DNA of 64,000 nucleotides. Source: Diplonema papillatum (lineage: Eukaryota > Euglenozoa > Diplonemea > Diplonemida > Diplonemidae). The position numbers and the translations under genes were made by a program. The notes beneath the pieces were generated by a model. It saw only the letters and a list, made by a program, of their open reading frames with translations, was not told where the DNA came from and did not search any database. Positions 1 to 8,846 of this stretch are shown here, piece after piece. Within the stretch, counting starts at the first letter, position 1, and each line of letters opens with the position of its first letter. The stretch lies in contig JAPJBO010000031.1 in assembly GCA_030068145.1 (NCBI GenBank), forward strand, positions 1 through 64,000, in the 5' to 3' direction.

Positions 1-197
1 CTTGTGTCTTTTTAAAACGCTCCTGCGGGGCCGATGGAGCCCTAAAAAAAATTTTGGAAAAAAAAAAATTTGCTCAACTTCCTCAAAAATTGCTGCAGAG
101 TTTGTTCCAAACTTTTAAAATTCAAAAAACCCAATTTTTTTCTGGAATTTTTTTTTTTTGCCATTTTCAAAAAGACACAAGGTTTTGACCCTGCATG
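1..197 (+). mobile_element. MITE-1 copy a (cut by window start)
   Basis: This is the first of eight copies of a short non-coding inverted-repeat element. It ends with AAGACACAAGG and GACCCTGCATG, the exact reverse complement of the left end CATGCAGGGTC...CCTTGTGTCTT seen in complete copies. The inside is AT-rich, with runs of A and T around a conserved core (CTCAACTTCCTCAAAAATT, then GCAGAGTTTGTTCCAAA). The outer left end lies before the window. The 3' flank is TTAT. No protein is encoded by the element itself. Confidence 0.85.
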
Positions 198-1402
198 TTA
201 TTGAGTTGGGGACCGCTTCATCCCCTCTGTTTATCACATCCGACGGAGCAGCCACCTACCGCTCACTCCTCAACCCCATGTCTGACCAGTTCTTTTGGCG
301 TGAAGAAAAAGAGTCAAGAGGAAAGGTGAAGTACGCATGGGTGAACCATGGGAAGGATGAGTTCACCAAATTGGTGACTTCATGGGTGCAAAAATCCACC
401 AAGTTAGAAAAGAAGTTTGGTGTTGGTGCCACATTCGCCCAAGAAACAAGTGTCTTGGAAGCCATCAAAAAAGGAAACTTGCAGGGAGATGCAGGCTTGG
501 AGCTGCACCACAAGTACAATCTGGTTAACTGGTTTGCAGGAACACAGCTTGCAGATGGAACATGGGCACGCCTCAAAGCTTCCATCAAGACTGGAGGCTT
601 CAACACCAGAGACAAGGTTGGTGGTGTGTTGGTCCAGGCATGGAGGCTTTCCATAACAGGAGGAGATGGTGACCTTTTTCATTGCGCCATGATGGCTGTT
701 GGAGATGGGCTGCGTCCCTTCTACCGTTTCATGCCATCACCACTGCAGGTTCTAGAGTTTGATATTAAGCAAGAAGAAGATGAAGAAGAAGAAATCCCTC
801 TTGCCCAACCATCTAAAAAAAGGAGTGCAAGGGCTGCAGCTGCCTGCATCAAGGCTGTTGCTGAAGCACAGGAAGCTGCAGATGCTGCTGGTGACACCCT
901 TGTTGAAGCTGAGGCAGTTGTGAAACAAGAAGAAGTTGAAATTGAGCCCCTGTGGGAATACCAGCCTCTTCCTGAGGTTCCTGAGGTTGAGGAAGAAGCT
1001 TTTGAGGAAGTTGAAGAGAAGGAAGAAGTTGCTGCTGCCAAAGAAAAGGAAGCCCCACCTGTAGAACCCTGGAAGTCAGCTGTGACAGAGCTTTCTGACC
1101 ACATGAAATTGTTGGAGAGCTTGATCCTCACAAGGCTTCCAGCACCAGCCTCAGCATCTCAGGCTGCTGAAAAGGTGGCTTGCCACACCTTTGATGCAAA
1201 GAAGCCAGAGCTAGACCGGAAACTCAAGGCAAATGCCAAAGTGGACACCAAAGTTGTTGCCCCTGACTCACCAAAGTCTCCACTCACCCTGACTTTTGGG
1301 AAGAGAGCTCGAGAAGAGACCCCAGAACTAACCCCCCCTGTGTTTGACCTAGAAGAGCAGGATACACCATCCAAAAGACGCAGGCTCAGACTACGAAACT
1401 AA
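158..1402 (+). CDS. Acidic, Ala/Glu-rich hypothetical protein (414 aa)
   Basis: I do not recognise this protein. The first ~13 codons lie in the 3' end of a MITE, so the true start or an upstream exon may lie elsewhere. Residues ~15-210 look globular, with several Trp and many Lys/Gly. Residues ~210-310 are very acidic and Ala-rich (runs such as EEDEEEE). The C-terminus is basic and ends SKRRRLRLRN. KKRS near residue 225, GKRARE near 385 and SKRRR at the end resemble nuclear-localisation signals, so a nuclear or DNA-associated role is possible but only inferred. No catalytic motif is visible. Long single-frame reading and protein-like composition support real coding. It could also be the surviving part of a mobile-element gene, given the repeat-rich setting. 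Confidence 0.5.
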   Translation: MPFSKRHKVLTLHVIELGTASSPLFITSDGAATYRSLLNPMSDQFFWREEKESRGKVKYAWVNHGKDEFTKLVTSWVQKSTKLEKKFGVGATFAQETSVLEAIKKGNLQGDAGLELHHKYNLVNWFAGTQLADGTWARLKASIKTGGFNTRDKVGGVLVQAWRLSITGGDGDLFHCAMMAVGDGLRPFYRFMPSPLQVLEFDIKQEEDEEEEIPLAQPSKKRSARAAAACIKAVAEAQEAADAAGDTLVEAEAVVKQEEVEIEPLWEYQPLPEVPEVEEEAFEEVEEKEEVAAAKEKEAPPVEPWKSAVTELSDHMKLLESLILTRLPAPASASQAAEKVACHTFDAKKPELDRKLKANAKVDTKVVAPDSPKSPLTLTFGKRAREETPELTPPVFDLEEQDTPSKRRRLRLRN

Positions 1403-1437
1403 AACTCCTCTTTCATTGTTTCCTTCCCCCCTGTTAG

Positions 1438-1486
1438 GTGTCATTCTGAAGTCCAGAATGGGAGGTGTTGCTGAACACCAAGTTTC

Positions 1487-1522
<36 letters not shown>

Positions 1523-1672
1523 CCACTTTGCTTTCACTACATTCTCTGTTGGATGTCATTCTGAAGTCCAGAATGGGAGGTGTTGCTGAACACCAAGTTT
1601 CAAAGTATACATCTCTCTCTCTCTCCCTCTCTTCCACTTCCTTTCACTACTTTCTCTGTCATTCTGAAGTCT
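1438..1672. repeat. ~110-bp tandem repeat with CT microsatellites
   Basis: The block TGTCATTCTGAAGTCCAGAA, followed by GGGAGGTGTTGCTGAACACC, starts at ~1438 and again at ~1554; a third start is at ~1658. Each unit ends in a (CT)n tract (1491-1519 and ~1613-1632). The third unit appears to be split by the dispersed repeat at 1672-1918, because its continuation (AGAAGGGAGGTGTTGCTGAA) resumes at ~1919. Confidence 0.8.
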
Positions 1673-1918
1673 CTAAGTTTGCTGCGGGGAATTCTGCCCC
1701 CGGATCCCTAACTCACCACGAGCCCAGGTTGGGTGGTGTTGGCGGTAGGGTTGGGCAACTTCTTTTTGCGTGCCCTTCCCCTGGTGAAGCTGCACAACAT
1801 GCACCGCGTTAGTTTAGCTCCCACATTTCTTTGTTTCCTCTTGTGTTCCTGGCATCGGCTCCAGTTTATTCCTTGTGTTCTCCACTCACGTTTTCTGTAC
1901 AACAGCGAGATGAATTCC
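1672..1918 (+). repeat. Dispersed ~270-bp repeat R1, copy 1
   Basis: This stretch recurs at ~21075-21365, and a partial inverted copy lies at ~9248-9310. Shared landmarks are GGGAATTCTGC near one end, TGAGCCCAGGTTTGGGTGG-like sequence, GTTAGTTTAG, a CGGCTCCAGTTTATTCC-like block, and GAATTCC at the other end. No coding capacity is seen. It interrupts the preceding tandem repeat, which marks it as an insertion. Confidence 0.65.
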
Positions 1919-2104
1919 AGAAGGGAGGTGTTGCTGAAACTTGTTCAGCTGAACACCAACTTTGAAAAAAGGGGTCCTCCCCCCAACAGTAATGGGAGGG
2001 GTGGAGATTAGGGGGGCAGGCAATGCCACAAGTCCTCGACACTCCACCTAAAAAAAAAAAAACGCACCTTGTTGTCTACCACCCTCACTGAGGCTCTGGT
2101 GGTG

Positions 2105-2500
2105 AGGAAATGGCAACCAAAATTGACCCAAAAATTTTGACCCAAAAATTTTGACCCAAAATTTTGACCCAAAATTTTCGACCCAAAATTTTCGACCAAA
2201 AAATTTGACCCAAAATTTTTGACCCAAAATTTTTGACCCAAAATTTTGACCCAAAATTTTCGACCCAAAATTTTCGACCAAAAAATTTGACCCAAAAATT
2301 TTGGGTAATATACCAGGATATGCGCGAAAAACTAAAATTTACAAATATATGCGCGGTGCATATATTTGTAAATTTTAGTTTTTTCGCGCATATATTTGTA
2401 AAAAAAAACAGTTTTTTCGCGCATATATTTGTAAAAAACAGTTTTTTCGCGCATATATTTGTAAAAAAAAAAAAAAGAAAAAAAAAAGTTTTTTCGCGCA
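2105..2500. repeat. AT-rich hairpin module, copy 1
   Basis: The first half is a tandem array of (TTTTGACCCAAAA)-type units, ~2115-2300. The second half is an array of GCGCATATATTTGTAAAA/CAGTTTTTTC units with a dyad near 2355. The same two blocks in opposite order form the module at 3790-4135. Apparent ORFs across it are translations of simple repeats. Confidence 0.8.
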
Positions 2501-2569
2501 CTACAAATACGTTTTCTTTGCAACAAAAGCAGAGCGCCTCTCATCACTGGAGGCTGGCATACCCAGACC

Positions 2570-3055
2570 CGCAAACCCGCATACCCTAACCCGCAAACCC
2601 GCAAACCCCGCACCCGCATACCCTAACCCGCAAACCCGCATACCCTAACCCGCAACCCCGCAAACCCGCATACCCGAACCCGCCAACCCTAATACCCGCA
2701 TACCGAGACCCGCAAACCCGCGTACCCTAACCCGCAAACCCGCCAAACCGCGTACCCTAACCGCAAACCCCGCAAACCGCGTACTCTAACCCGCAAACCC
2801 GCACCCTAACCCGCAAACCCGCAACCCGCAAACCCGCATACCCTAACCCGCAAACCCCGCATACCCGAACCCAACCCTAATACCCGCATACCGAGACCCG
2901 CAAACCGCGTACCCTAACCCGCAAACCCGCCAACCCGCGTACCCTACCCGCAAACCCGCAAACCCGCGTACTCTAACCCGCAAACCCGCCAACCCGCGCA
3001 CCTAACCCGCAAACCCTAACCCGCAAACCCCGCAAACCCGCAAACCGCCGTGCCG
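2570..3055. repeat. Telomere-like degenerate array (CCCTAAC / CCCGCAAAC)
   Basis: About 480 bp is built almost only of ACCCGCAAACCCGC, ACCCGCATACCCTAAC and close variants. The CCCTAAC part matches the common eukaryotic telomeric C-strand. The CCCGCAAA part differs from it by a few bases. Units are degenerate in length and order, unlike an active telomere, so this is best read as interstitial or subtelomeric satellite. Confidence 0.8.
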
Positions 3056-3310
3056 AACTGTTTTGCAAATACACACAGCAGATCAAAGAAAGGGGGGCAG
3101 GTGGAAAATGCAGATCAAACGGGAGTAGAATGTGCACACGCTTATCCGACTCTTGACTTACTATGCCGTGTTCTGAAAGCTGTCGAGGGGCCCCTCCATA
3201 GGTTCTCGCATGATTCGTTCGCCTTTGTAACACTATCCGTTTGTAGTACGCTTCGCAATTGTGTTCTTGCACTCTAGCCGAATGGCGGGTGGCGGATTTC
3301 CGCGCTCGTA

Positions 3311-3500
3311 CCTTGTGTCTTTTTGAAACACTGCCACGGGGCTGGTGGCCCCCAAAAATGGAAAAAAAAAAAATTGCTCAACTTCATCAAAAATTACCGC
3401 AGTTTTTGTTCCAAAATTTTAAAATTCAAAAAACCCAATTTTTTTCCGGAATTTCTTTTTTGGCCATTTCCAAAAAGACACAAGGTTTTGACCCTGCATG
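3311..3500 (+). mobile_element. MITE-1 copy b
   Basis: It has the same core and 3' end as the other MITE-1 copies, ending GACCCTGCATG and followed by GTAC. The left end begins at CCTTGTGTCTTTTT, so the outermost part of the left inverted repeat is not present here. It differs from the other copies at many core positions and may be an older insertion. Confidence 0.8.
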
Positions 3501-3789
3501 GTACATCCGTTGTGGAACCTCTCGTTGTTTTTGGCATCATACACCCGAAATAGTCACTTTGTGGGCCCTAAAATAGGCTACGAACTTCATGGTATTTTTA
3601 CAAATGTGTGAGTGTATGTCATTTTGTATAGTATGTTGAAGTACATTCATTGTGGACCCCATATTCTCGCGATGCTGTGTTTGGCGTCAAAAACCCGTCT
3701 GAATTCACTTTTGATGGCTTTAATGAGGCTAAACACTCGAAATAGGCACTTTGGGGGGAATTTTTTTGAAAGGGTCTCCCAACAAGAAT
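3501..3789. other. Gene-free spacer with a diverged internal duplication
   Basis: No credible gene is seen. The segment CCGTTGTGGAACCTCTCG...CACCCGAAATAGTCACTTTG (3508-3565) is echoed by CATTCATTGTGGACCCCATA...CACTCGAAATAGGCACTTTG (3645-3754), which suggests an old duplication. Confidence 0.4.
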
Positions 3790-4135
3790 TGTGGCATATG
3801 CGCGAAAAAACTGTTTTTTACAAATATATGCGCGAAAAAACTGTTTTTTACAAATATATGCGCGAAAAACTGTTTTTTTTACAAATATATGCGCGAAAAA
3901 ACTAAAACTGACAAACATATGCACCGCGCATATATTTGTCAATTTTAGTTTTTTCGCGCATATATTTGTAAAAAAAACAGTTTTTCGCGCATACGTTTCG
4001 TATGCGCGCAGTTTTTTCGGCAGTTTATCGCGCATATATTTGTAAGTTTCCCAAAAATTTTGACCCAAAATTTTGACCCAAATTTTCGACCCAAATTTTC
4101 GACCCAAAAATTTGACCCAAAATTTTGACCAAGCA
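3790..4135. repeat. AT-rich hairpin module, copy 2 (inverted relative to copy 1)
   Basis: ATGCGCGAAAAAACTG/TTTTTTACAAATAT units run to ~3905, then the same units run inverted to ~4050, giving a long dyad centred near 3920. The module is closed by TTTTGACCCAAAA units at ~4058-4125. It mirrors the 2105-2500 module. Confidence 0.8.
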
Positions 4136-4430
4136 CCCAAGGTTCAAAGTAGCCAGGGTCCAAAGTCCCCAAAGTCTAAAGTAGGACTTTAGACTTTGGG
4201 ACTTTAGACTTTGAGATTCTGAACCCATAATTGCTTGGGCCAAAGTCTAAAGTCTACTTTAGACTTTGGCCCAAGCAATCTTGGGTTCAAAATCTCAAAG
4301 TCTAAAGTCCCAAAGTCTAAAGTCCTACTTTAGACCTTGGCTACTTTAGACTTTGAGATTTTGAACCCAAGATTGCTTGGGCCAAAGTCTAAAGTCCTAC
4401 TTTAGACTTTGGGGACTTTAGACTCCCGCC
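4136..4430. repeat. Hairpin cascade of AAAGTCTAAAGT units
   Basis: CCAAAGTCTAAAGT and its reverse complement ACTTTAGACTTTGG alternate many times, joined by TTGGGTTCAAAATCTC-type linkers. Several nested hairpins can form. No coding is seen. Confidence 0.8.
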
Positions 4431-4433
4431 TCG

Positions 4434-4531
4434 AGTTTTTGAATTTTAAAATTTTGGAACAAACTCTGTGGTAATTTTGGCGGAAGCTGAGCAATTTTTT
4501 TTTTTTGCCAAATTTTTTTTTTTTTTTTGGT
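4434..4531 (-). mobile_element. MITE-1 copy h, partial and inverted
   Basis: TTTTAAAATTTTGGAACAAA followed by CTCTGTGGTAATTTTGGCGG and a long T run is the reverse complement of the MITE-1 core. Neither terminal inverted repeat is present. This is the only copy in the opposite orientation. Confidence 0.6.
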
Positions 4532-5101
4532 AACTGAGGGGAAAAATGCCTTACGCACTGACCACAAGCCGGACCAAACTTGCGAGTGTGGGACTGCCGC
4601 TTTTTCTGGCGGGATTTACCCACTAAAAAACCTTAACTCAGGATTAGTCGTTCAAGGAGCGGGAATCACCCGTGGACTCACATGGAGAGGCCAACCTCCA
4701 TGCGGGACTTGGCCAGTCCTGACGCCCCCTCCCGTAGGGGTTCCAGTGGCGAGTTGGATTCCCCTACGCACTTCGGCAACGCGCGGCTCATCCTCCCTAT
4801 AGACGAGGATGGTAACGGACCAGTCTGGGGGGCCTGGCGGGGCAACCTGGCAGACTGTGGCAGAAATCTGTTTGCGGGGCTCATCTTGCTCAAGGGGGCG
4901 ACACACTCCGGAAGTGACTGTTCTGCGAGCAGTCTTGGAGTGGGCCCCGGGCAAGGTTGGTGTTCCTGGGTGTTGTGGGCGCTCTTGTTCAGGTTAGGGT
5001 CCTGATGGCGGGCTTTTTTGGGGCGGTCTTTTTCACCCAGGGATGTGGAGCGGGGGGGGTCTTTTCGCTTCAACCGGGGCGGTGGCTGATGGGCGGCGAT
5101 T
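4532..5101. other. Single-copy spacer with weak ORFs on both strands
   Basis: This is a GC-balanced, non-repetitive segment between repeat blocks. A minus-strand frame (~5100-4678) is Ser/Pro/Lys-rich. A plus frame (4682-5005) is also open. Neither shows a known motif, and I cannot choose between them or noncoding DNA. Confidence 0.25.
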
Positions 5102-5547
5102 ATATACGTTCTCTCACTGGTCAAAATGAGAGAAAAACGGAAAAACTCACTGGTAGTGAGTTTTTTTTTATCGGGTTGAGGGGGCCTTGTGTGAGCCCCG
5201 AGGGGCTGGGAAATGCCTCGAGACAGAAAAAAACGCCCCGAGGGACGTCGAGCCGGAGCGAAGCGGAGGCGAGACGTCCCGAGGGGCATTTTTTTCTGTC
5301 GAGAGGCATTTCCCAGCCCCGAGGGGCTCACACAAGGCCCCCGAAACCCGATAAAAAAAAAACGAACAAACAGTGAGGTTTTTTTCTGAGTTTCGAGCAT
5401 TTTAACCAGTGAGTGACTATTTTTCTCACACAAGCAGCAGTTTTTCCGAACTACCAGGTTTCCACACCACCATAGAGGTACTGGTAATGGCGCGTTTTTT
5501 TTAGAGTGGTTTCCCCATGAGGCCTAATCCACTGGCAAGTCTTTTAA
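5102..5547. mobile_element. Foldback element, copy 1
   Basis: Two ~90-base arms (about 5159-5248 and 5270-5363) are close inverted copies around a short centre at ~5249-5269. Key blocks are GAGCCCCGAGGGGCTGGGAAA and its complement, and CCCCGAGGGACGTC against GACGTCCCGAGGGG. Flanking parts (ATATACGTTCTCTCACTGG on the left, CCACTGGCAAGTCTTTTAA on the right) are shared with the copy at 7605-8047. No ORF of interest is present. It is probably a non-autonomous DNA transposon. Confidence 0.8.
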
Positions 5548-5756
5548 GTCTTTTTCTACTAGGGCAAGTTTTTTTTCTGGGCAAGTCTTTTTTTTACTAG
5601 GGCAAGTTTTTTTTCGAGACTGGAGGGCCTATGAACATGCAATGTGAATAGCCTCTATTCGAGCCAACCCCACTTTTCTCTACACTAAAAAGTGTATTGT
5701 TTTTGAACTAGATAATAGTTCGGAGCTGGCTTTTTCCGTTTTTCGGATTTCATGCC

Positions 5757-5824
5757 TGTATGGTCCACTTCAACAGTGCGACGGTCTCCGGACCCACAGG
5801 TCCGCGGTTCGATCCCCACGCGAA
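5757..5824 (+). other. tRNA-like / SINE-head-like sequence
   Basis: GGTTCGATCCCCACG matches a Pol III B box, and TGGTCCACTTCAACAG could be a weak A box. Arms CACTTC and GAAGTG bracket the segment. A normal cloverleaf does not fold well: the T arm pairs poorly and the anticodon stem is unclear. I treat it as a tRNA relic or SINE head, not a functional tRNA. Confidence 0.25.
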
Positions 5825-5874
5825 GTGTTTTTTTCGGTTTGAAGTTTTTGAGAATTTTTGCTGTCTTCGGTGGG

Positions 5875-6075
5875 TCACTCGGCGCCCCAAAGGGGCGCCG
5901 GTTGAGGGGGGGGGCGGTGCGGCCCCGGGAGGGGCCGGCGGAGGGGGTGTGGGCGGCCCCGGGAGGGGCCGGGCCCCGGGAGGGGCCGGGCCCCGGGAGG
6001 GGGAGGGGAAAGGCCGCCCCAGAGGGGCGGCGGGGGGGTCCGGGGGGGGCGGCCCCCCCCGGGTACGAGCGCAGA
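5875..6075. repeat. G-rich tract with repeated GGCCCCGGGAGGGGCC
   Basis: The unit GGCCCCGGGAGGGG is repeated several times among runs of 4-8 Gs. It can form G-quadruplexes and local hairpins. No gene is supported here; open frames simply follow the lack of A/T. Confidence 0.7.
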
Positions 6076-6234
6076 ACTTAGCTTCACTTGCCGAACTTCA
6101 CCACATTCGATGGGTCGATAGATGCCCCGGAGGGCGCCCCCCCCTCGGCGGGCCCCCTCCTGGGATCCCCTCCCGGGCCCCCGTCTGGAGGCCCCCGTCC
6201 GGGCCGAACTTTGCTCACCCGAACGAGTCAATAC

Positions 6235-6446
6235 CATGCAGGATCAGAACCTTGTGTCTTTTTAAAACGCTCCCGCGGAGCCGATGGACCCCAAAAAGAA
6301 AAGTTGGAAAAAAAATTTTTTGCTCAATTTCCTCAAAAATTACTGCAGAGTTTGTTCCAAAGTTTTAAAATTCAAAAAACCCATTTTTTTTCCAGAAATT
6401 TTTTTTTTGCCATTTTCAAAAAGACACAAGGTTTTGACCCTGCATG
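6235..6446 (+). mobile_element. MITE-1 copy c (complete)
   Basis: Inverted ends are CATGCAGGATCAGAACCTTG and its near complement at 6420-6446. The target duplication ATAC flanks it at 6231-6234 and 6447-6450. Length is 212 bp and the core is as in the other copies. Confidence 0.9.
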
Positions 6447-6642
6447 ATACCCACGTACGAGGGTTCACAGGGGCGTCGACCTTACTGGTAGTAACGGCGT
6501 GTGCACGTCGAATGCATTGGATTTGAAGTGTTTCTTTCCGTTTTCACATTTCTTCACTGAGCCTCGTACAGGTATCTAAAGAAGAACACCAAAGGGGGGT
6601 GACATGTGTCCGCGCTTCTAGTGCACGCTCTGGAATCTGTAA

Positions 6643-6854
6643 CATGCAGGGTCAAAACCTTGTGTCTTTTCAAAACGCTCCCGCGGGGCCGATGGAGCCC
6701 TAAAATTTTTTTTGGAAAAAAAAATTTTTGCTCAACTTCCTCAAAAATTACTGCAGAGTTTGTTCCAAACTTTTAAAATTCAAAAAACCCATTTTTTTTT
6801 CCGGAAATTTTTTTTGGCCATTTCCAAAAAGACACAAGGTTCTGACCCTGCATG
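6643..6854 (+). mobile_element. MITE-1 copy d (complete)
   Basis: The inverted ends CATGCAGGGTCAAAACC and its complement are flanked by GTAA at 6639-6642 and 6855-6858. Length is 212 bp. Confidence 0.9.
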
Positions 6855-6856
6855 GT

Positions 6857-7385
6857 AAGGCGGCAGCGGCGGCGGCAGCAGCGGCGGCGGCAGCGGCGGC
6901 GCCAGCAGCGGAACTTTGCTTCATCCGAACTTAGCTTCGCCCAGAACTTTGCTTCGCCCGAACTTTGTTTCGCCCGAACTTTGTTTCGCCCGAACTTTGT
7001 TTCGCCCGAACTTAGCTTCACCAGAACTTTGCTTCACCCGAACTAAGCTTCGCCCGAACTTTGCTTCACCAGAACTTAGCTTCGCCCGAACTTTGCTTCA
7101 CCCGAACTTAGCTTCGCCGAACTTTGTTTCGCCCGATCTTAGCTTCACCAGAACGTCCGAACTTTGCTTCACCCAGAACTTAGCTTCGCCCGGACTTTGT
7201 TTCGCCCTAACTTAGCTTCACCTTCGCCCGAACTTTGCTTCACCAGAACTTTGCTCACCCGAACTTAGCTTCGCCCGAACTTTGCTTCGCCCGAACTTTG
7301 TTTCGCCCGAACTTAGCTTCACCCGAACTTTGCTTCACCAGAACTTAGCATTGCCCGAACTTAGCTTCGCCCGAACTTTGCTGTT
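6857..7385. repeat. GCA/GGC trinucleotide tract and GAACTT minisatellite
   Basis: A (GGC/GCA)n tract at 6857-6912 is followed by ~30 units of ~16 bp, alternating GAACTTTGCTTCACCC and GAACTTAGCTTCGCCC with small variants. Open frames through it merely repeat FASPELxFARTL-like peptides and are not accepted as a gene. Confidence 0.85.
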
Positions 7386-7604
7386 CCCTGAACTTTAACT
7401 GCTGCCTCCAGTCTCGCCACGCGCCGGCCTTAGCCGAGCGCACGTACTTTCTGAGGCAAGTCTTTTTTTTACTAGGGCAAGTTTTTTTGGCCGCCACTGT
7501 ACCAGTACAGTACCATTGAGAAAAAAACTGGGACCAGTGAGTTGCTAAAGGTTTCTCTCACTGGTAGAGAGAAAAAAGTTTCTCTCACTGGTAGCAGTGA
7601 GAGA

Positions 7605-8047
7605 ATATACGTTCTCTCACTGGTCAAAATGAGAGAAAAACGGAAAAACTCACTGGTGAGTTTTTTTTTATCGGGTTGAGGGGGCCTTGTGTGAGCCCCG
7701 AGGGGCTGGGAAATGCCTCGAGACAGAAAAAAACGCCCCGAGGGACGTCGAGCCGGAGCGAAGCGGAGGCGAGACGTCCCGAGGGGCGTTTTTTTCTGTC
7801 GAGAGGCATTTCCCAGCCCCGAGGGGCTCACACAAGGCCCCCGAAACCCGATAAAAAAAAAACGAACAAACAGTGAGGTTTTTTTCTGAGTTTCGAGCAT
7901 TTTAACCAGTGAGTGACTATTTTTCTCACACAAGCAGCAGTTTTTCCGAACTACCAGGTTTCCACACCACCATAGAGGTACTGGTAATGGCGCGTTTTTT
8001 TTAGAGTGGTTTCCCCATGAGGCCTAATCCACTGGCAAGTCTTTTAA
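7605..8047. mobile_element. Foldback element, copy 2
   Basis: It is nearly identical to the element at 5102-5547 over the whole length. The only clear differences are a short indel next to ACTCACTGGT and one base in the right arm. The palindrome spans about 7659-7863. Just upstream (7455-7492) is GGCAAGTCTTTTTTTTACTA, also found downstream of copy 1, so the duplicated unit may be larger than the part shown. The right end joins a MITE-1 copy at ~8047. Confidence 0.8.
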
Positions 8048-8227
8048 AACGCTCCCGCAGAGCCGATGGACCCCAAAAAAAAATTTTGGAAAAAAAAAAA
8101 TTTGCTCAACTTCCTCAAAAATTACTGCAGAGTTTGTTCCAAAATTTCAAAATTCAAAAAACCCAAAAAATTTCCAAAAAATTTTTTTTGCCATTTCCAA
8201 AAAGACACAAGGTTTTGACCCTGCATG
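8043..8227 (+). mobile_element. MITE-1 copy e (left end missing)
   Basis: The core and right end are typical, ending GACCCTGCATG and followed by GTAA. The left inverted repeat is replaced by the end of the foldback element, joined within the shared string TCTTTTAA. Confidence 0.75.
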
Positions 8228-8580
8228 GTAACTTAGAGGTCAGGACCTCTAAGTTACATTGAACCGCGATTTTTGCGGTTCAATGTAACTTAGAGGTAGC
8301 GCTACGGCTAAGTTACACATGCCGATTTTAAGTCGAAAAATCTTCACTTTGTCTCCCGGGTACAAAGTGAAGATCCTGTTTGGATACAAAGTGAAGATTT
8401 TAAGTCAAAAAATCTTCACTTTTATCCAAACTGGATCTTCACTTTGGAGATCTTCACTTTGTATCCAGGATACAAAGTGAAGATCCTGTTTGGAGACAAA
8501 GTGAAGATTTTAAGTCGAAAAATCTTCACTTTGTCTCCCGGGTACAAAGCGAAGATCCAGTTTGGAGACAAAGTGATTTT
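8228..8580. repeat. Hairpin cascade of TTAGAGGTC and TCTTCACTTTGT units
   Basis: Three nested palindromes start it: AACTTAGAGGTC with GACCTCTAAGTT; ACATTGAACCGC with GCGGTTCAATGT; and a further AACTTAGAGG relic. Alternating TCTTCACTTTGT and ACAAAGTGAAGA units joined by CTCCCGGGT or CCTGTTTGGA follow. A stray unit recurs at 8799-8822. No coding is seen. Confidence 0.8.
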
Positions 8581-8582
8581 AC

Positions 8583-8794
8583 CATGCAGGGTCAAAACCT
8601 TGTGTCTTTTTAAAACGCTCCTGCGGGGCCGATGGAGCCCTAAAATTTTTTTGGAAAAAAAAAATTTTGCTCAACTTCCTCAAAAATTACTGCAGAGTTT
8701 GTCCCAAACTTTTAAAATTCAAAAAACCCAATTTTTTTCTGGAATTTTTTTTTTTTGCTATTTTCAAAAAGACACAAGGTTTTGACCCTGCATG
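8583..8794 (+). mobile_element. MITE-1 copy f (complete)
   Basis: It has perfect inverted ends, with TTAC on the left (8579-8582) and TTAT on the right, a near-perfect 4-bp duplication. It sits inside the hairpin cascade. Confidence 0.9.
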
Positions 8795-8846
8795 TTATGT
8801 CGAAAAATCTTCACTTTGTCTCCTGGCTGACTTATGACTTGTTTAC

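Noticed and set aside
1672-1918. R1 as an rRNA or snRNA gene
   Set aside because: No conserved RNA core or Sm site was recognised; the repeat nature and disruption of a tandem array fit a mobile sequence better.
2008-2501. Minus-strand frames encoding repeats of the type GSKILGQNFGSK
   Set aside because: These are translations of the TTTTGACCCAAAA tandem array; no non-repetitive protein context.
6852-7215. Plus-strand frames through the GAACTT minisatellite
   Set aside because: The periodic peptide follows directly from a repeat whose unit stays open by chance; no start context or domain.
7605-8047. CRISPR-like array
   Set aside because: The palindromic blocks are two arms of one large foldback, not regularly spaced short repeats with unique spacers, and the genome is eukaryotic.
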